A DNA stretch of 64,000 nucleotides from Streptomyces sp. CB01249. GTDB taxonomy: Bacteria > Actinomycetota > Actinomycetes > Streptomycetales > Streptomycetaceae. Below are positions 1-8,778 of the stretch, piece after piece. The translations under genes were made by a program, and so were the position numbers. The stretch spans positions 124,001 through 188,000 of the forward strand of contig NZ_LISW01000009.1 of assembly GCF_001905735.1 (NCBI RefSeq). Direction: 5' to 3'. Numbering within the stretch: position 1 is the stretch's first letter; each line of letters opens with the position of its first letter. The notes beneath the pieces were generated by a model that saw only the letters and a list, made by a program, of their open reading frames with translations, made no database searches and had not been told where the DNA came from.

Positions 1-987
1 CCCGGGCGACCCGCGCGGCGCACCGCCGTGGCCGCCGCGCTCGTCGGCGCCGGTCTGCTCGCCGCGCCCGGTGCCGCGTCAGCCGCATCCGGGAGCACCG
101 ACGCGGCGGTGGTGCGGGTGACGAACGGCAAGGAGCTCAAGACCGCGCTGGCGGCCGCCGTTCCGGGGCAGACGATCGAGCTGGCGGACGGCTCCTACTC
201 GGGCAACTTCAAGATCACGCGGGGTGGCACCGCGGCCGACCCGATCACCCTGACCGGATCACGGGCCGCCGTCCTCACCACCCCCTCGGGCGGCGGGAAC
301 GGCATCCAGCTCACGAGCGCGCCGTACTGGGTGATCCGGGGCGTCACCGTCACCGGCGGCCAGAAGGGCATCATGATCGACTCCTCCGACCATGTCACGG
401 CGGACTCGGTGGAGATCCACCACACGACCATGGAGGGCATCCACTTCCGGACGTCGAGCAGCTACGGGGTCATACAGAACTCCTTCATCCACGACACCGG
501 CCTGTCGGGCAACGGCATGGGCGAGGGCGTGTACGTCGGCACGGCGAACACGCTCACGGACGCCAGCGACCACGTCCGCATCCTCGACAACGTCATCGGC
601 CCCGGCATCGGCGGCGAGAACATCGACATCAAGGAAGGCACCACGGGCGGCCTGATCTCCGGGAACACCTTCGACGGCGACGGCCTCACCGGGGCCAACT
701 ACGACGACTCGTGGGTCGACATCAAGGGCAACGGCTACACGGTCGAGAACAACCGGGGCACCGGCACCACCAACGACGGCTTCCAGACCCACACCCAGGA
801 CCCGGGCTGGGGCTGCGGCACGGTCTTCCGTAACAACACCGCCGACCTGACGGGCGCCACGGGCCCCACCCGCTTCGCCATCGACATCACCAACTACTCC
901 GCGTCGGACTGCCCCGCCACGGTGACCTCGGACAACCGCGTCACCGGCGGCGCCGGACTGGTCAACCCGGGCGTCCCCGTCACCTGA
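1..987 (+). CDS. Secreted right-handed beta-helix repeat protein (5' end cut by window)
   Basis: Predicted extracellular protein of the right-handed parallel beta-helix type, a fold used by pectate-lyase-like polysaccharide-active enzymes. The frame is open to base 1. A GTG at 28 would start inside the hydrophobic core of a signal peptide and drop the preceding Arg-Arg pair (PARRTAVAAAL), so the true start lies upstream of the window. The signal sequence appears to end at GAASA just before residue 30 of the visible frame. The mature part has regularly spaced short beta-strand segments with Asn/Asp/Gly turns (for example VIRGVTVTGGQKGIMID, IHFRTSSSYGVIQNS, RILDNVIGPGIGGENIDIK) as expected for coils of a beta-helix. 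Two Cys near the C-terminus may form a disulfide. The substrate cannot be read from the sequence. Confidence 0.8.
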   Translation, partial: PGRPARRTAVAAALVGAGLLAAPGAASAASGSTDAAVVRVTNGKELKTALAAAVPGQTIELADGSYSGNFKITRGGTAADPITLTGSRAAVLTTPSGGGNGIQLTSAPYWVIRGVTVTGGQKGIMIDSSDHVTADSVEIHHTTMEGIHFRTSSSYGVIQNSFIHDTGLSGNGMGEGVYVGTANTLTDASDHVRILDNVIGPGIGGENIDIKEGTTGGLISGNTFDGDGLTGANYDDSWVDIKGNGYTVENNRGTGTTNDGFQTHTQDPGWGCGTVFRNNTADLTGATGPTRFAIDITNYSASDCPATVTSDNRVTGGAGLVNPGVPVT

Positions 988-1026
988 CCGTCCGCGGCAA
1001 GGGCGCGATGCGCGCCGATGCGCGGG

Positions 1027-1743
1027 TCAGCCCCCGGCCCCCGACCGGACCGCCCCGCCCACCTCGGCCGGCGAGACGCGCCAGGGCGCGCCGTGGCCGG
1101 GGAGCACCCAGGAGGCCGACAGGCCGGCGATCCGGTCCAGCGAGGTGAGCGCTTCGGCGGGGTCGTCGGTGAAGGGCGCCGGCTGGGGACCGGTGCGCCC
1201 GGTCAGGACGTGCCGCGTGGTCAGGGCGTCCCCCACGAAGACCGCGTCGGCGAGCGGGACGTGGACCGCCACGCTGCCCGGGGAGTGCCCCGGCATGCCC
1301 ACGATCACCGGGCGGCCGGGCAGGTCGAGGACATCGCCGTCGGCGACCTCCGTGACCTCTCCGACGTAGCGGGGTCGCAGGCCGTTCTTGCGGAGGGAGT
1401 AGCCGAAGAACCCGAGGGCGGGGCCCGGGCGCATGGGGCCGACGGCGACCTTGGGCTTCTCCCCCGTGCGGGCGCGAAGCGCGTCGTCGGCGTGGACGAA
1501 CACCGGTACGCCGTAGGTGGTGCGCAGCCGTTCGGCGAAGCCGATGTGGTCCGAGTCGCCGTGGGTCAGCACGACGCCGCGGATGTCACCGGCGGACTTG
1601 CCCAGGGCGCGGAGTTCGCGCCGCAGGTCCCGCCAGTGGCCGGGTAGTCCGGCGTCGATGAGGGTGATGCCCTCGTCGGTGTCGACCAGGTAGCAGGACA
1701 CGACGTCGTTGCCGAGACGGTGCAGATGGGGTGCGAGTTTCAT
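1027..1743 (-). CDS. MBL-fold metallo-hydrolase
   Basis: Metallo-beta-lactamase-fold hydrolase of 238 residues, cytoplasmic. The metal motif is VLTHGDSDHIG near residue 60, where the usual HxHxDH reads H-G-D-S-D-H: the second His is replaced by Asp. Further conserved positions include GMPGHSPGS (His) near residue 156, FVGDAL (Asp) near 173 and VLPGHG (His) near 216, the normal metal-ligand series of glyoxalase-II-like members. The ATG at 1743 has a strong GGAGGAAG ribosome site. It lies 30 bases after an isochorismatase-fold gene on the same strand and is probably co-transcribed with it, with expression set by the divergent MarR gene. The substrate is unknown. Confidence 0.85.
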   Translation of the reverse strand: MKLAPHLHRLGNDVVSCYLVDTDEGITLIDAGLPGHWRDLRRELRALGKSAGDIRGVVLTHGDSDHIGFAERLRTTYGVPVFVHADDALRARTGEKPKVAVGPMRPGPALGFFGYSLRKNGLRPRYVGEVTEVADGDVLDLPGRPVIVGMPGHSPGSVAVHVPLADAVFVGDALTTRHVLTGRTGPQPAPFTDDPAEALTSLDRIAGLSASWVLPGHGAPWRVSPAEVGGAVRSGAGG

Positions 1744-1773
1744 GGGGTCTTCCTCCGGGAACGCGGGCGTGGA

Positions 1774-2319
1774 CTAGCTCATCAGGGCGTGCAGTGCGGT
1801 GATGACCTGGCGGCCGGGGGGATCGGTGAAGTCGCGGACCAGGTCCGTGACGAGGCTCGCCACCGAGGTCACGGAGCCTCCCGCCGCCTCGACCTGACGC
1901 AGTGCCGCCGTCTCCGTGCGCTCCGACATGCCGCCGCACGCGTCGACCGGGACGATCACGTCGTATCCGTCGGCCAGGGCGTCGAGCGCGGTGTGCAGGA
2001 CCACGATCTCGGAGGTCACTCCGCAGACCACCAGGGTGTCGCGGCCCCGGGCCGCCACCTCCTCGCGCCAGGGCCGGTCGTCCCAGCAGGACGGCCCGCC
2101 GCGTACGTACGCAGGTGCTTCGGGGAGTTCGGCGATGGCGCCGGGGCCACCCGGCCGGGGCGCGGCCGAGACGCTGAACGGGATGCCCAGCACCTGGGCT
2201 ACCTGACCGAGGACTCCCGCCGAGCGCCTGATGTCCGCCGGGCTGTTCGTGCGGCTCAGGGCCACGATGCTGTCCTGCAGGTCGGCGAAGACCACCTGCA
2301 CGGTACGAGGGTCGATCAC
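1774..2319 (-). CDS. Isochorismatase-fold (YcaC-like) hydrolase, catalytic Cys apparently absent
   Basis: Cysteine-hydrolase (isochorismatase) superfamily protein of 181 residues. FADLQDS near residue 10 carries the conserved Asp, and the C-terminal CGVTSEIVVLHTALDAL aligns with the nucleophile loop GVxTxxCVxxTA. At the nucleophile position there is Val, not Cys, so classical amidohydrolase activity is doubtful. GTG at 2319 is preceded by GAGGTGAG. It is the first gene of a two-gene operon with the MBL-fold hydrolase and is divergent from a MarR regulator, with an inverted repeat in the 47-base gap. This arrangement is common for MarR-repressed detoxification or redox genes. That role is inference. 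Confidence 0.8.
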   Translation of the reverse strand: MIDPRTVQVVFADLQDSIVALSRTNSPADIRRSAGVLGQVAQVLGIPFSVSAAPRPGGPGAIAELPEAPAYVRGGPSCWDDRPWREEVAARGRDTLVVCGVTSEIVVLHTALDALADGYDVIVPVDACGGMSERTETAALRQVEAAGGSVTSVASLVTDLVRDFTDPPGRQVITALHALMS

Positions 2320-2330
2320 TTCTCACCTCA

Positions 2331-2353
2331 AATCATTCACAGCCTGAATGGTT
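2331..2353. promoter_or_regulatory. Probable MarR operator between divergent genes
   Basis: Perfect inverted repeat CATTCA-CAGCC-TGAATG at 2334-2350, extended by flanking AAT/GTT bases, in the 47-base gap between the isochorismatase-fold gene and the marR gene. Position and symmetry fit an autoregulatory MarR operator controlling both directions. This is inferred from sequence only. Confidence 0.6.
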
Positions 2354-2366
2354 CGAGGAAGGTAGC

Positions 2367-2819
2367 ATGTTGTCCGTGAACGATGTCAAGTGGACCGAGA
2401 CCCTGAGCTTCCGCCTGGGTTCCCTGGGTGCGGTGATCTCCGATCAGTACGCGGAGGCCCTGGCCGAGGTCGGCCTGAAGCCCAAGCACGTCGGCGTACT
2501 GGGCGTCCTGGACGCGGGGCTTGCCTCCTCGCAGCTGGAGATCGCCAGGCTGATGCGGGTGGCGCCCAGCCTCGTCGTGTCCCTCGCCGATCACCTGGAG
2601 TCCCAGGGCGCGATCAAGCGGCTGCGCGATCCGGCCGACCGGCGCCGCCAGGTCCTGAGCCTCACCGACGAGGGCCGCGAACTCCTCGGGCGGTGCACGG
2701 ACATGGCGCTCGCGATCGATGAACGCCTGGACGCCGGGCTCACCCCTCCCCAGCGGGCCGCGCTCCGTGACGCGCTCGGCCGCCTGGCGGTGGCGTACGG
2801 CCTGCCGGTACGCGACTAG
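2367..2819 (+). CDS. MarR family transcriptional regulator
   Basis: Winged-helix DNA-binding regulator of 150 residues. The helix-turn-helix and wing lie at about residues 50-100 (SQLEIARLMRVAPSLVVSLA, then RLRDPADRRRQVLSLTDEG, the DxRxR wing typical of MarR). N- and C-terminal helices would form the dimer interface. ATG 2367 is preceded by GAGGAAGG at good spacing. It is divergent from the isochorismatase/MBL operon across a short palindrome, so it probably represses those genes and itself. It lies directly upstream of the carotenoid crtI operon where crtE often sits, but nothing shows that it regulates carotenoid genes. Confidence 0.88.
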   Translation: MLSVNDVKWTETLSFRLGSLGAVISDQYAEALAEVGLKPKHVGVLGVLDAGLASSQLEIARLMRVAPSLVVSLADHLESQGAIKRLRDPADRRRQVLSLTDEGRELLGRCTDMALAIDERLDAGLTPPQRAALRDALGRLAVAYGLPVRD

Positions 2820-2956
2820 GGCCCCGCTGCCCGGCACCCGGGACGTACTCCGACCGGAGGAATCGCGGGGCGACACGCCGTCCCGGGCCGCGCGTCCGGC
2901 GGCGGGCGGGGTGAGATCGCCCGATGCGCGTTCCGGGAGAGCGAAGAGGGGGCCGG

Positions 2957-4510
2957 GTGAAGGGCGTGCCGGGGCCCACGGACCATGTCGTCGTGGTGGG
3001 CGCGGGGTTGTCCGGGCTGGCCTGCGCCCTGCATCTGTTGGGGGCCGGCCGCAGGGTCACCGTGGTCGAACGGGACGCGGGTCCCGGTGGCCGGGCGGGG
3101 CGGATGCGGCTGGGCGGGTTCGAGACCGACACCGGTCCCACCGTCCTGACGATGCCCCATCTCGCGGACGAGGCGTTCGCCGCCGTCGGCGACAGCCTGC
3201 ACCGCCGCGTCGAGCTGACGGCCCTGCACCCGGCGTACCGGGCCTGCTTCGCGGACGGGTCCTCGCTCGACGTGCACACCGACGGCGAGGCGATGGAGGC
3301 CGAGGTCCGGCGCTTCGCCGGTCCGGCACAGGCGGCGGGCTACCGCGAGCTGCGGCGGTGGCTGGAGCGTCTGTACCGGGCGCAGATGAGCCGCTTCATC
3401 GACACGAACTTCGACTCGCCGTTCGGACTGCTGCACCCGGACCTGGCCCGGCTCGCGGCGCTGGGCGGCTTCGGGCGCCTCGACGCCCGGATCGGCCGCT
3501 TCCTCTCCGACGAGCGGCTGCGGCGGGTCTTCTCGTTCCAGTCGCTGTACGCCGGTGTGGCCCCGGCCAAGGCGCTCGCGGCGTACGCCGTGATCGCCTA
3601 CATGGACACTGTGGCCGGTGTCTGGTTCCCGAAGGGCGGCATGCACGCCCTCCCCCGGGCCATGGCCGACGCCGCGGCGGAGGCGGGCGCCGATCTGCGG
3701 TGGGCGGCCGAGGTGAGCGCGCTGGAGCGTTCGGCGGGGCGGGTACGGGCCGTGCGGCTGGCCTCCGGCGAGCGCATCGCCTGCGACGCGGTGGTGCTGA
3801 GCTGCGAACTGCCCACCGCGTACGAGCTGCTGGGGCACCGCCCCCGGCGTCCGGTCCGGCCGCGCCACGCGCCGTCCGCCGTGGTCCTGCACGCCGGTAC
3901 CGACCGCACCTGGCCGCAGCTCGCGCACCACACGCTCTCGTTCGGCGCCGCCTGGGAGCGGACGTTCGAGGAACTGACCCGTACGGGCGCGCTGATGAGC
4001 GACCCCTCGCTGCTGATCACGCGCCCCACCGCGCACGACGCCTCGCTCGCGCCCCCGGGCCGGCATCTGCACTACGTGCTCGCCCCCTGCCCCAACACCA
4101 CGACCGGTCCCCCGGCCGCCGCGTGGGCGGATCTCGGCCCGCGCTACCGCGACACGCTGGTCCGCGAACTCGAACGCCGGGGCCTGGACGGCTTCGCGGA
4201 CAGCATCGAGGAGGAGCTTCTGGTGACCCCGCTCGACTGGACGGCCCGGGGCCACACCGCCGGCACGCCGTTCTCGCTGTCCCACACCTTCGCCCAGACC
4301 GGCCCCTTCCGGCCGCGCAACCTCGTGCGGGGCACGGAGAACGCGGTTCTGGCGGGATGCGGCACCACCCCGGGCGTCGGTGTGCCGACCGTGCTCATCA
4401 GCGGCAAGCTGGCCGCCGCCCGGATCACCGGCGTCGCCGGACCCCGCCCCCGCCGGATGCGCACCGAACCCTCTCCCCTGGTCCGGGCAGGTGCCGATGA
4501 CCCGGCGTGA
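2957..4510 (+). CDS. crtI: Phytoene desaturase CrtI
   Basis: FAD-dependent desaturase converting phytoene to lycopene. The N-terminal dinucleotide motif is VVVVGAGLSGLACALHLLGAG, followed by GGRAGR. The C-terminal FAD-binding signature is GCGTTPGVGVPTVLISGKLAA near residues 475-495, diagnostic for CrtI-type enzymes. GTG 2957 is chosen because a GA-rich ribosome site (aagaggggg) lies just before it. An upstream in-frame start at 2924 would add 11 non-conserved residues. Length (517 aa) is normal. It overlaps crtB by 14 bases, so the two are translationally coupled. In most Streptomyces clusters crtE precedes crtI. Here a MarR gene does. Confidence 0.92.
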   Translation: MKGVPGPTDHVVVVGAGLSGLACALHLLGAGRRVTVVERDAGPGGRAGRMRLGGFETDTGPTVLTMPHLADEAFAAVGDSLHRRVELTALHPAYRACFADGSSLDVHTDGEAMEAEVRRFAGPAQAAGYRELRRWLERLYRAQMSRFIDTNFDSPFGLLHPDLARLAALGGFGRLDARIGRFLSDERLRRVFSFQSLYAGVAPAKALAAYAVIAYMDTVAGVWFPKGGMHALPRAMADAAAEAGADLRWAAEVSALERSAGRVRAVRLASGERIACDAVVLSCELPTAYELLGHRPRRPVRPRHAPSAVVLHAGTDRTWPQLAHHTLSFGAAWERTFEELTRTGALMSDPSLLITRPTAHDASLAPPGRHLHYVLAPCPNTTTGPPAAAWADLGPRYRDTLVRELERRGLDGFADSIEEELLVTPLDWTARGHTAGTPFSLSHTFAQTGPFRPRNLVRGTENAVLAGCGTTPGVGVPTVLISGKLAAARITGVAGPRPRRMRTEPSPLVRAGADDPA

Positions 4511-5483
4511 ACTGGACGCGGCCGGCATCACCGATCCCGGGCTGCGCACCGCGTACGCGCGCTGCCGGGAGCTCAACGCCCGCCACGGCCGTACCTACTT
4601 CCTGGCCACCCGCCTGCTGCCGCCCGAGCGGCGCTCCGCCGTGCACGCCCTGTACGGCTTCGCGCGCTGGGCCGACGACATCGTGGACGACCTGGACCGG
4701 CACCGGACGCCCACCGAGCGCGACCGGCTGCTGCTGCGCCTCGAACGCGATCTGGCGCACGGACTGCGGACCGGCACGGGCGACGAACCGGTGGTCCGGG
4801 CGGTCGCCGACACCGCCGCCCGGTACGGCATCGGGCACGACCTGTTCGCCGACTTCATGGCCTCGATACGGGCCGACCTGACCGTCACCCACTACCCCAC
4901 CTATGCCGATCTGCAGACCTATGTGCACGGTTCGGCCGCGGTGATCGGTCTCCAGATGCTGCCGGTGCTCGGTACGGTCGTGCCCCGCCAGGAGGCCGAG
5001 CCGCACGCGGCCGCGCTGGGGGTGGCGTTCCAGCTCACCAACTTCGTACGGGACGTGGGCGAGGATCTCGACCGGGGCCGCGTCTATCTGCCCGGCGATC
5101 TGCTCTCCTCCCACGGCGTGGACAGGCCGCTGCTGGAGTGGAGCCGGCGCACCGGGCGCGGGGACGCGCGCATCCGCGCCGCGCTGGTGGCCGCGACGGA
5201 GCTGACGCGCGGGGTGTACCGAACGGCGGAGCCGGGCATCGGCATGCTCGATCCGCGGGTCCGCCCCTGTATCCGCGCGGCGTTCACCCTGTACGGCGGA
5301 ATCCTCGACGCGGTCGCCGAGCAGGACTACCGCGTCCTGCACCGCCGTGCGGTCGTCTCCCGGCGACGCCGCGCCGCCACGGCCGCCGCCGGGGTGCTGC
5401 GCGTGGCCGGGGCCCGCTGGCGGGCACGCGGCCGGGCGGTGGCGGACGGCCCGCAGGCCGGGCTGAAGGAACCGGTGCGGTGA
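4497..5483 (+). CDS. crtB: Phytoene synthase CrtB
   Basis: Condenses two geranylgeranyl diphosphates to phytoene. Both Asp-rich substrate-Mg2+ motifs of the squalene/phytoene synthase family are present: GFARWADDIVDDLD near residue 60 and NFVRDVGEDLDRGRVYLP near residue 182. ATG 4497 lies inside the end of crtI (14-base overlap), and a GTG six bases upstream is an alternative start. Length is 328 residues, usual for the family. The stop overlaps the GTG of the next gene (GTGA), indicating one operon crtI-crtB-crtV. No GGPP synthase gene is visible in the window, so the substrate must come from an enzyme encoded elsewhere. Confidence 0.93.
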   Translation: MTRRELDAAGITDPGLRTAYARCRELNARHGRTYFLATRLLPPERRSAVHALYGFARWADDIVDDLDRHRTPTERDRLLLRLERDLAHGLRTGTGDEPVVRAVADTAARYGIGHDLFADFMASIRADLTVTHYPTYADLQTYVHGSAAVIGLQMLPVLGTVVPRQEAEPHAAALGVAFQLTNFVRDVGEDLDRGRVYLPGDLLSSHGVDRPLLEWSRRTGRGDARIRAALVAATELTRGVYRTAEPGIGMLDPRVRPCIRAAFTLYGGILDAVAEQDYRVLHRRAVVSRRRRAATAAAGVLRVAGARWRARGRAVADGPQAGLKEPVR

Positions 5484-6487
5484 GCCGGCGGAACGGGAAG
5501 CGGTGGTCGCCGCCGCTGCGGCTGCGCGGTTCCGGCCCCGGCTGGGCGGCGCAGGAGCCCACCTGGCGGGACGCGCGGCCCGCGCTCATCGCCGAGGCGC
5601 TGAAGCGGGCCACGGCACGCCCGTCCGGCAACTGGTACGTGGTGGGCGCCTCGCGCGAAGTGCGGGTCGGTGAGCGCCCGTACGGCCGGACGGTCGGCGG
5701 CACGGAGGTCGTGCTGTGGCGTGCGGAAGGCGGTGCGCTGCGCGCCGGGTCCGGTGTCTGCCCGCACCTGGGCGCTCCGCTGCGGGACAGCCGGGTGGTG
5801 TGCGGCACGCTGGTGTGCCACTGGCACGGACTCGCCCTGGACGGTGCCCCGTTCGCGGGCTGGCAGCCCTTCCCGGTGCACGACGACGGCGTGCTCGTGT
5901 GGGTGCGCCTTGACGAGGTGGGCGGCGAGGAGCCCACCGAGCGGCCCGCGGTGCCCGGACGGCCGGTGCGCGGGGGCTCGGTGGACGCGGTGTTCACGGC
6001 GGTCGGGCGGTGCGAACCGCAGGACGTGGTGGCCAACCGGCTGGACCCGTGGCACGGTTCGTGGTTCCACCCGTACTCGTTCATCGATCTGTCGGTCGTG
6101 CGGGAACCGCAGGGCGACGAGGACGACGCCTTCGTGGTCGATGTGTCCTTCCGGGTGGCCGGGCGCCTGGTGGTGCCGGTGCGGGCCGAGTTCACGGCGC
6201 CGGGGCCGCGTACCGTCGTCATGCGCATCACGGACGGCGAGGGCGCGTCCTCCGTCGTGGAGACGCATGCGACGCCCCTGACCCTTCCCGGTCACGAGCG
6301 CCCACGCACCGCCGTCGTCGAGGCGACGGTCGCCGCCTCGGACCGGCCGGGCTTCGCGCTCGCCCGGGCCGCCGCCCCGGTGCTGCGGCCGCTGATGCGC
6401 CGTACCGCCGGGCGGTTGTGGGTGGACGATCTGGCGTACGCGGAGAGGCGCTGGGCGCTGCGCAGCACCGGGCGCTTCCCGGGCTGA
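5480..6487 (+). CDS. crtV: Rieske [2Fe-2S] protein of the carotenoid operon (CrtV position)
   Basis: Protein of 335 residues with a Rieske iron-sulfur domain near residues 45-140. The cluster ligands are visible as CPHLGAPL and CHWHGLAL (Cys-x-His ... Cys-x-x-His), and the C-terminal half is a DUF5914-like domain. It occupies the crtV slot of Streptomyces isorenieratene clusters (crtE-I-B-V). crtV has been labelled a methylesterase in the literature, but the sequence here is plainly a Rieske oxidoreductase-type protein, so I use the symbol by position only. The GTG start overlaps the crtB stop. It is convergent with crtU, only six bases apart, with no room for a conventional terminator. The electron partner and the reaction are unknown. 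Confidence 0.78.
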   Translation: MSRRNGKRWSPPLRLRGSGPGWAAQEPTWRDARPALIAEALKRATARPSGNWYVVGASREVRVGERPYGRTVGGTEVVLWRAEGGALRAGSGVCPHLGAPLRDSRVVCGTLVCHWHGLALDGAPFAGWQPFPVHDDGVLVWVRLDEVGGEEPTERPAVPGRPVRGGSVDAVFTAVGRCEPQDVVANRLDPWHGSWFHPYSFIDLSVVREPQGDEDDAFVVDVSFRVAGRLVVPVRAEFTAPGPRTVVMRITDGEGASSVVETHATPLTLPGHERPRTAVVEATVAASDRPGFALARAAAPVLRPLMRRTAGRLWVDDLAYAERRWALRSTGRFPG

Positions 6488-6493
6488 GGCGTT

Positions 6494-8047
6494 TCAGGCA
6501 CGCCCTGCGGCGGCGAGTGCCCGGAGTGCGCGGGAGCGGCCCCTCCGGGGCACCGTCCACAGCACTTGGCCCCGGACGCCCCGGTCGGCGAGCAGGGCGT
6601 TCGCCGCCAGGAAGCCGGTGGTGGCGGCGCGTTCCATGAGGGCGACGGGCAGATCGCAGCGGATCGCGTCCCCGGCGAGGGCCAGCCAGGGGTGCGGGGT
6701 GCGCACGGCGGGGCGCAGGGGGTACGTGCCGGTTTCGAAGAACGGGCAGTCGGAGCGCCACTCGTGCCGGGAGTCGACCACGCGGGCGTCCCGGGTCTCC
6801 GGGTACACCTGGTGCAGCCGGTCGACGAGCCGTTCCTGGACCTCCTTGTGTTCGGCGCCGGGATCGACGGCGTACGCGTGCAGTTCCACGACGGAGCCCC
6901 CGGTGCGCGCGGCCCAGCGGGCGGCCTCGCCCTCGTACCGTTCCAGCGTGCTGATGTTGTCGAGCCCGTCGTAGCCGCTGGTGCCGAGGAAGCCGGGCCG
7001 GTCCGCGCGGACGGGGCGGTCGAGCCAGAGCCGGGAGACGAGGAAGGGCGGTGCGGTGCGCAGGGCGGCGATACCGTCGCGCCAGCGTGCGGTGCCGAGG
7101 CCGGGGGACGCGGCGACGGTGTGCCGCAGCCCGTCGGTGTCGAGGGCGAGCACCACGGCGTCGTGGCGGTGGGTGCCGGTCCCGGTGTGCACGTGGGCCC
7201 CGCCCCCGTCGCGCGGGGCGATCCGGTGCACGGGCGTCCCGGTCCGGATGTTCGCGCCGAGGCCTTCGACGTACGCGGCGAGAGGTTCCCAGAGGGCCTG
7301 CGGGAAGGGTTCGGCCGGTACGTCGAAGAGCAGGCCCTCGGAGGAGCCGAGGAAGTAGATGTGGAACATCAGCAGCAGTTCGGCGGCGGACAGCCGGCGC
7401 GGGTCGGCGAAGAAGCTGCGCGAGAACACCTCGAACGCCAGATGGTGGGCGGCCTCCGGGAAGCGCACGCCTTCCAGGAAGGCGGTCGCGCCGACGCCGT
7501 CGAAGCGCTCGTACACCTCGGGGACACGGACGTCGAGGAGCGGGAGCGCCGCCCGGGCGTCCATGGCGGCCAGGTCCCGCAGGCCGAAGGTGGGGCTGAG
7601 CGCGACGAAGCCGAGTGCGCTGAGCGGCGGCGTCCTCGGGACGCGGGCGAAGCTGTCGGTCAGGCCGCCGCTGTGCCGCAGCGGGTAGTCCGGCAGCGGG
7701 ACGAGGCGGTCGAGGGCGGGGTCGGTACGCCGGAGCAGGCCGCGCAGGTTGTAGTACTGGCGGAAGAACGCGTGGAACCCGCGGGTCATCGTCACCTGTG
7801 AGCCGTCGGCCAGCACGGTGCGGTGGCCGGAGAGGCGGCCGCCGAGTGCGTTGTCCTTCTCGTACAGGGTCACCCGGGCGCCGCGCTCGGCCAACAGGGT
7901 CGCCGCGGAGAGGCCGGCGATTCCGCCCCCGACGACGGCGACGGACGGTTCGTCACCGCGTGGGAAACGTGGTGCGCCGGGTGCGGGCAGCAGGACTTCG
8001 GCCTTGCGGTCGCGGCCTCGTCGGGCGGCGGGGGGTCGGGCGTTCAC
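6494..8047 (-). CDS. crtU: CrtU, carotene desaturase/methyltransferase-type (isorenieratene synthase family)
   Basis: FAD-dependent enzyme that converts the beta-ionone rings of beta-carotene into aromatic phi-rings. The N-terminal FAD motif VVGGGIAGLSAATLLAERGARVTLYEK is near residue 32, and the C-terminal FAD site (residues about 475-500) reads LALAGDAIRCDLPVALMERAATTG. GTG at 8047 overlaps the crtT stop as GTGA. A longer reading of the frame upstream runs antisense-like through crtT and has non-biological composition, so I reject it. Length is 517 residues, normal for CrtU. It is the last gene of the minus-strand operon FAD-oxidoreductase-crtY-crtT-crtU. Confidence 0.9.
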   Translation of the reverse strand: MNARPPAARRGRDRKAEVLLPAPGAPRFPRGDEPSVAVVGGGIAGLSAATLLAERGARVTLYEKDNALGGRLSGHRTVLADGSQVTMTRGFHAFFRQYYNLRGLLRRTDPALDRLVPLPDYPLRHSGGLTDSFARVPRTPPLSALGFVALSPTFGLRDLAAMDARAALPLLDVRVPEVYERFDGVGATAFLEGVRFPEAAHHLAFEVFSRSFFADPRRLSAAELLLMFHIYFLGSSEGLLFDVPAEPFPQALWEPLAAYVEGLGANIRTGTPVHRIAPRDGGGAHVHTGTGTHRHDAVVLALDTDGLRHTVAASPGLGTARWRDGIAALRTAPPFLVSRLWLDRPVRADRPGFLGTSGYDGLDNISTLERYEGEAARWAARTGGSVVELHAYAVDPGAEHKEVQERLVDRLHQVYPETRDARVVDSRHEWRSDCPFFETGTYPLRPAVRTPHPWLALAGDAIRCDLPVALMERAATTGFLAANALLADRGVRGQVLWTVPRRGRSRALRALAAAGRA

Positions 8048-8778
8048 GCGGCGTGCTCCGGTGTCGTGGCCGGGTGGCCGTTGCGGGCGAGGAAGGTGTG
8101 CACGATGCCGGTCTGCCATCCGGCGACGGGCACGACCCGCACCGAGGTCAGACCGGCCCGGGCGAGCCGCTCGGCGAAGGCGGGGGCGGTGTCGAAGGAG
8201 GTGACGCTGCGCCAGAGGTGGTGGTAGAGGGCACGGTCGCCGGTGAGCGTGCCCGCCGGGATGATCACCCCGTGGCAGACGGCGGTCCACAGCGCCCGGT
8301 GCGCAGGGGAGCCGCTGAGGCTGTACTCGTGCACGGCGAGGCGGCCGCCCGGCGCCAGCAGGTCCCGTACGGACCCGAGGACCGCGTCCGGGTCGGTGAC
8401 GTTGCGGAACAGGTAGGCGGCGAACACCGCGTCGAAGGGCCCTTCCCCGGCCGTGGCCAACTCCTCGGCGGTCAGGTGGAGGAAGCGCACACGGGCCGGC
8501 CAGGGCTTGGCCAGGGCGCGGCGCAGTATGCCCGCCGACGCGTCCACGGCGGTGATCCTGGCCAGGGGCGCGGCGGTGAGCAGGGCCCGGGTGGAGGCGC
8601 CGGTGCCGCATCCGAGGTCGAGGAGGTGCAGTCCGGCGCCGCCGCCGGGGAGGCGGAGGCGGCGGGCCGAGCGCACGAGGTCGGTGCGGTAGCCGGGGTT
8701 GAGGGACGTCAGGCCGTCGTAGGTGCGGGAGGCGTGGTCGAAGGCCCGGGCCAGGTCGTGGTCGCGCAGCAGGGTCAT
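8044..8778 (-). CDS. crtT: SAM-dependent methyltransferase CrtT
   Basis: Class I methyltransferase of 244 residues. The SAM-binding motif I is LLDLGCGTGASTRALL near residue 50, followed by VDASAGILRRAL and the motif near FDAVFAAYLFRNVTDPD, as in UbiE-type enzymes. CrtT sits between crtY and crtU in Streptomyces carotenoid clusters, and its exact methylation target is not clear from sequence. ATG 8778 shares one base with the crtY stop (TGATG), indicating coupled translation. Confidence 0.88.
   Translation of the reverse strand: MTLLRDHDLARAFDHASRTYDGLTSLNPGYRTDLVRSARRLRLPGGGAGLHLLDLGCGTGASTRALLTAAPLARITAVDASAGILRRALAKPWPARVRFLHLTAEELATAGEGPFDAVFAAYLFRNVTDPDAVLGSVRDLLAPGGRLAVHEYSLSGSPAHRALWTAVCHGVIIPAGTLTGDRALYHHLWRSVTSFDTAPAFAERLARAGLTSVRVVPVAGWQTGIVHTFLARNGHPATTPEHAA

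Noticed and set aside
2367..2819. The MarR gene as a carotenoid regulator in place of litR
   Set aside because: Its palindrome and divergent partners point to the isochorismatase/MBL operon. No matching site precedes crtI or 11221.
2816..4576. Long antisense frame opposite crtI
   Set aside because: Composition is typical of high-GC shadow frames, with no recognisable domain. The plus-strand gene has clear CrtI motifs.
6494..8611. A 705-residue reading of the crtU frame extending upstream through crtT
   Set aside because: The extra N-terminal part is Arg/Pro/His-rich, lies fully inside crtT on the same strand, and a GTG at 8047 coupled to the crtT stop gives a normal-length CrtU.
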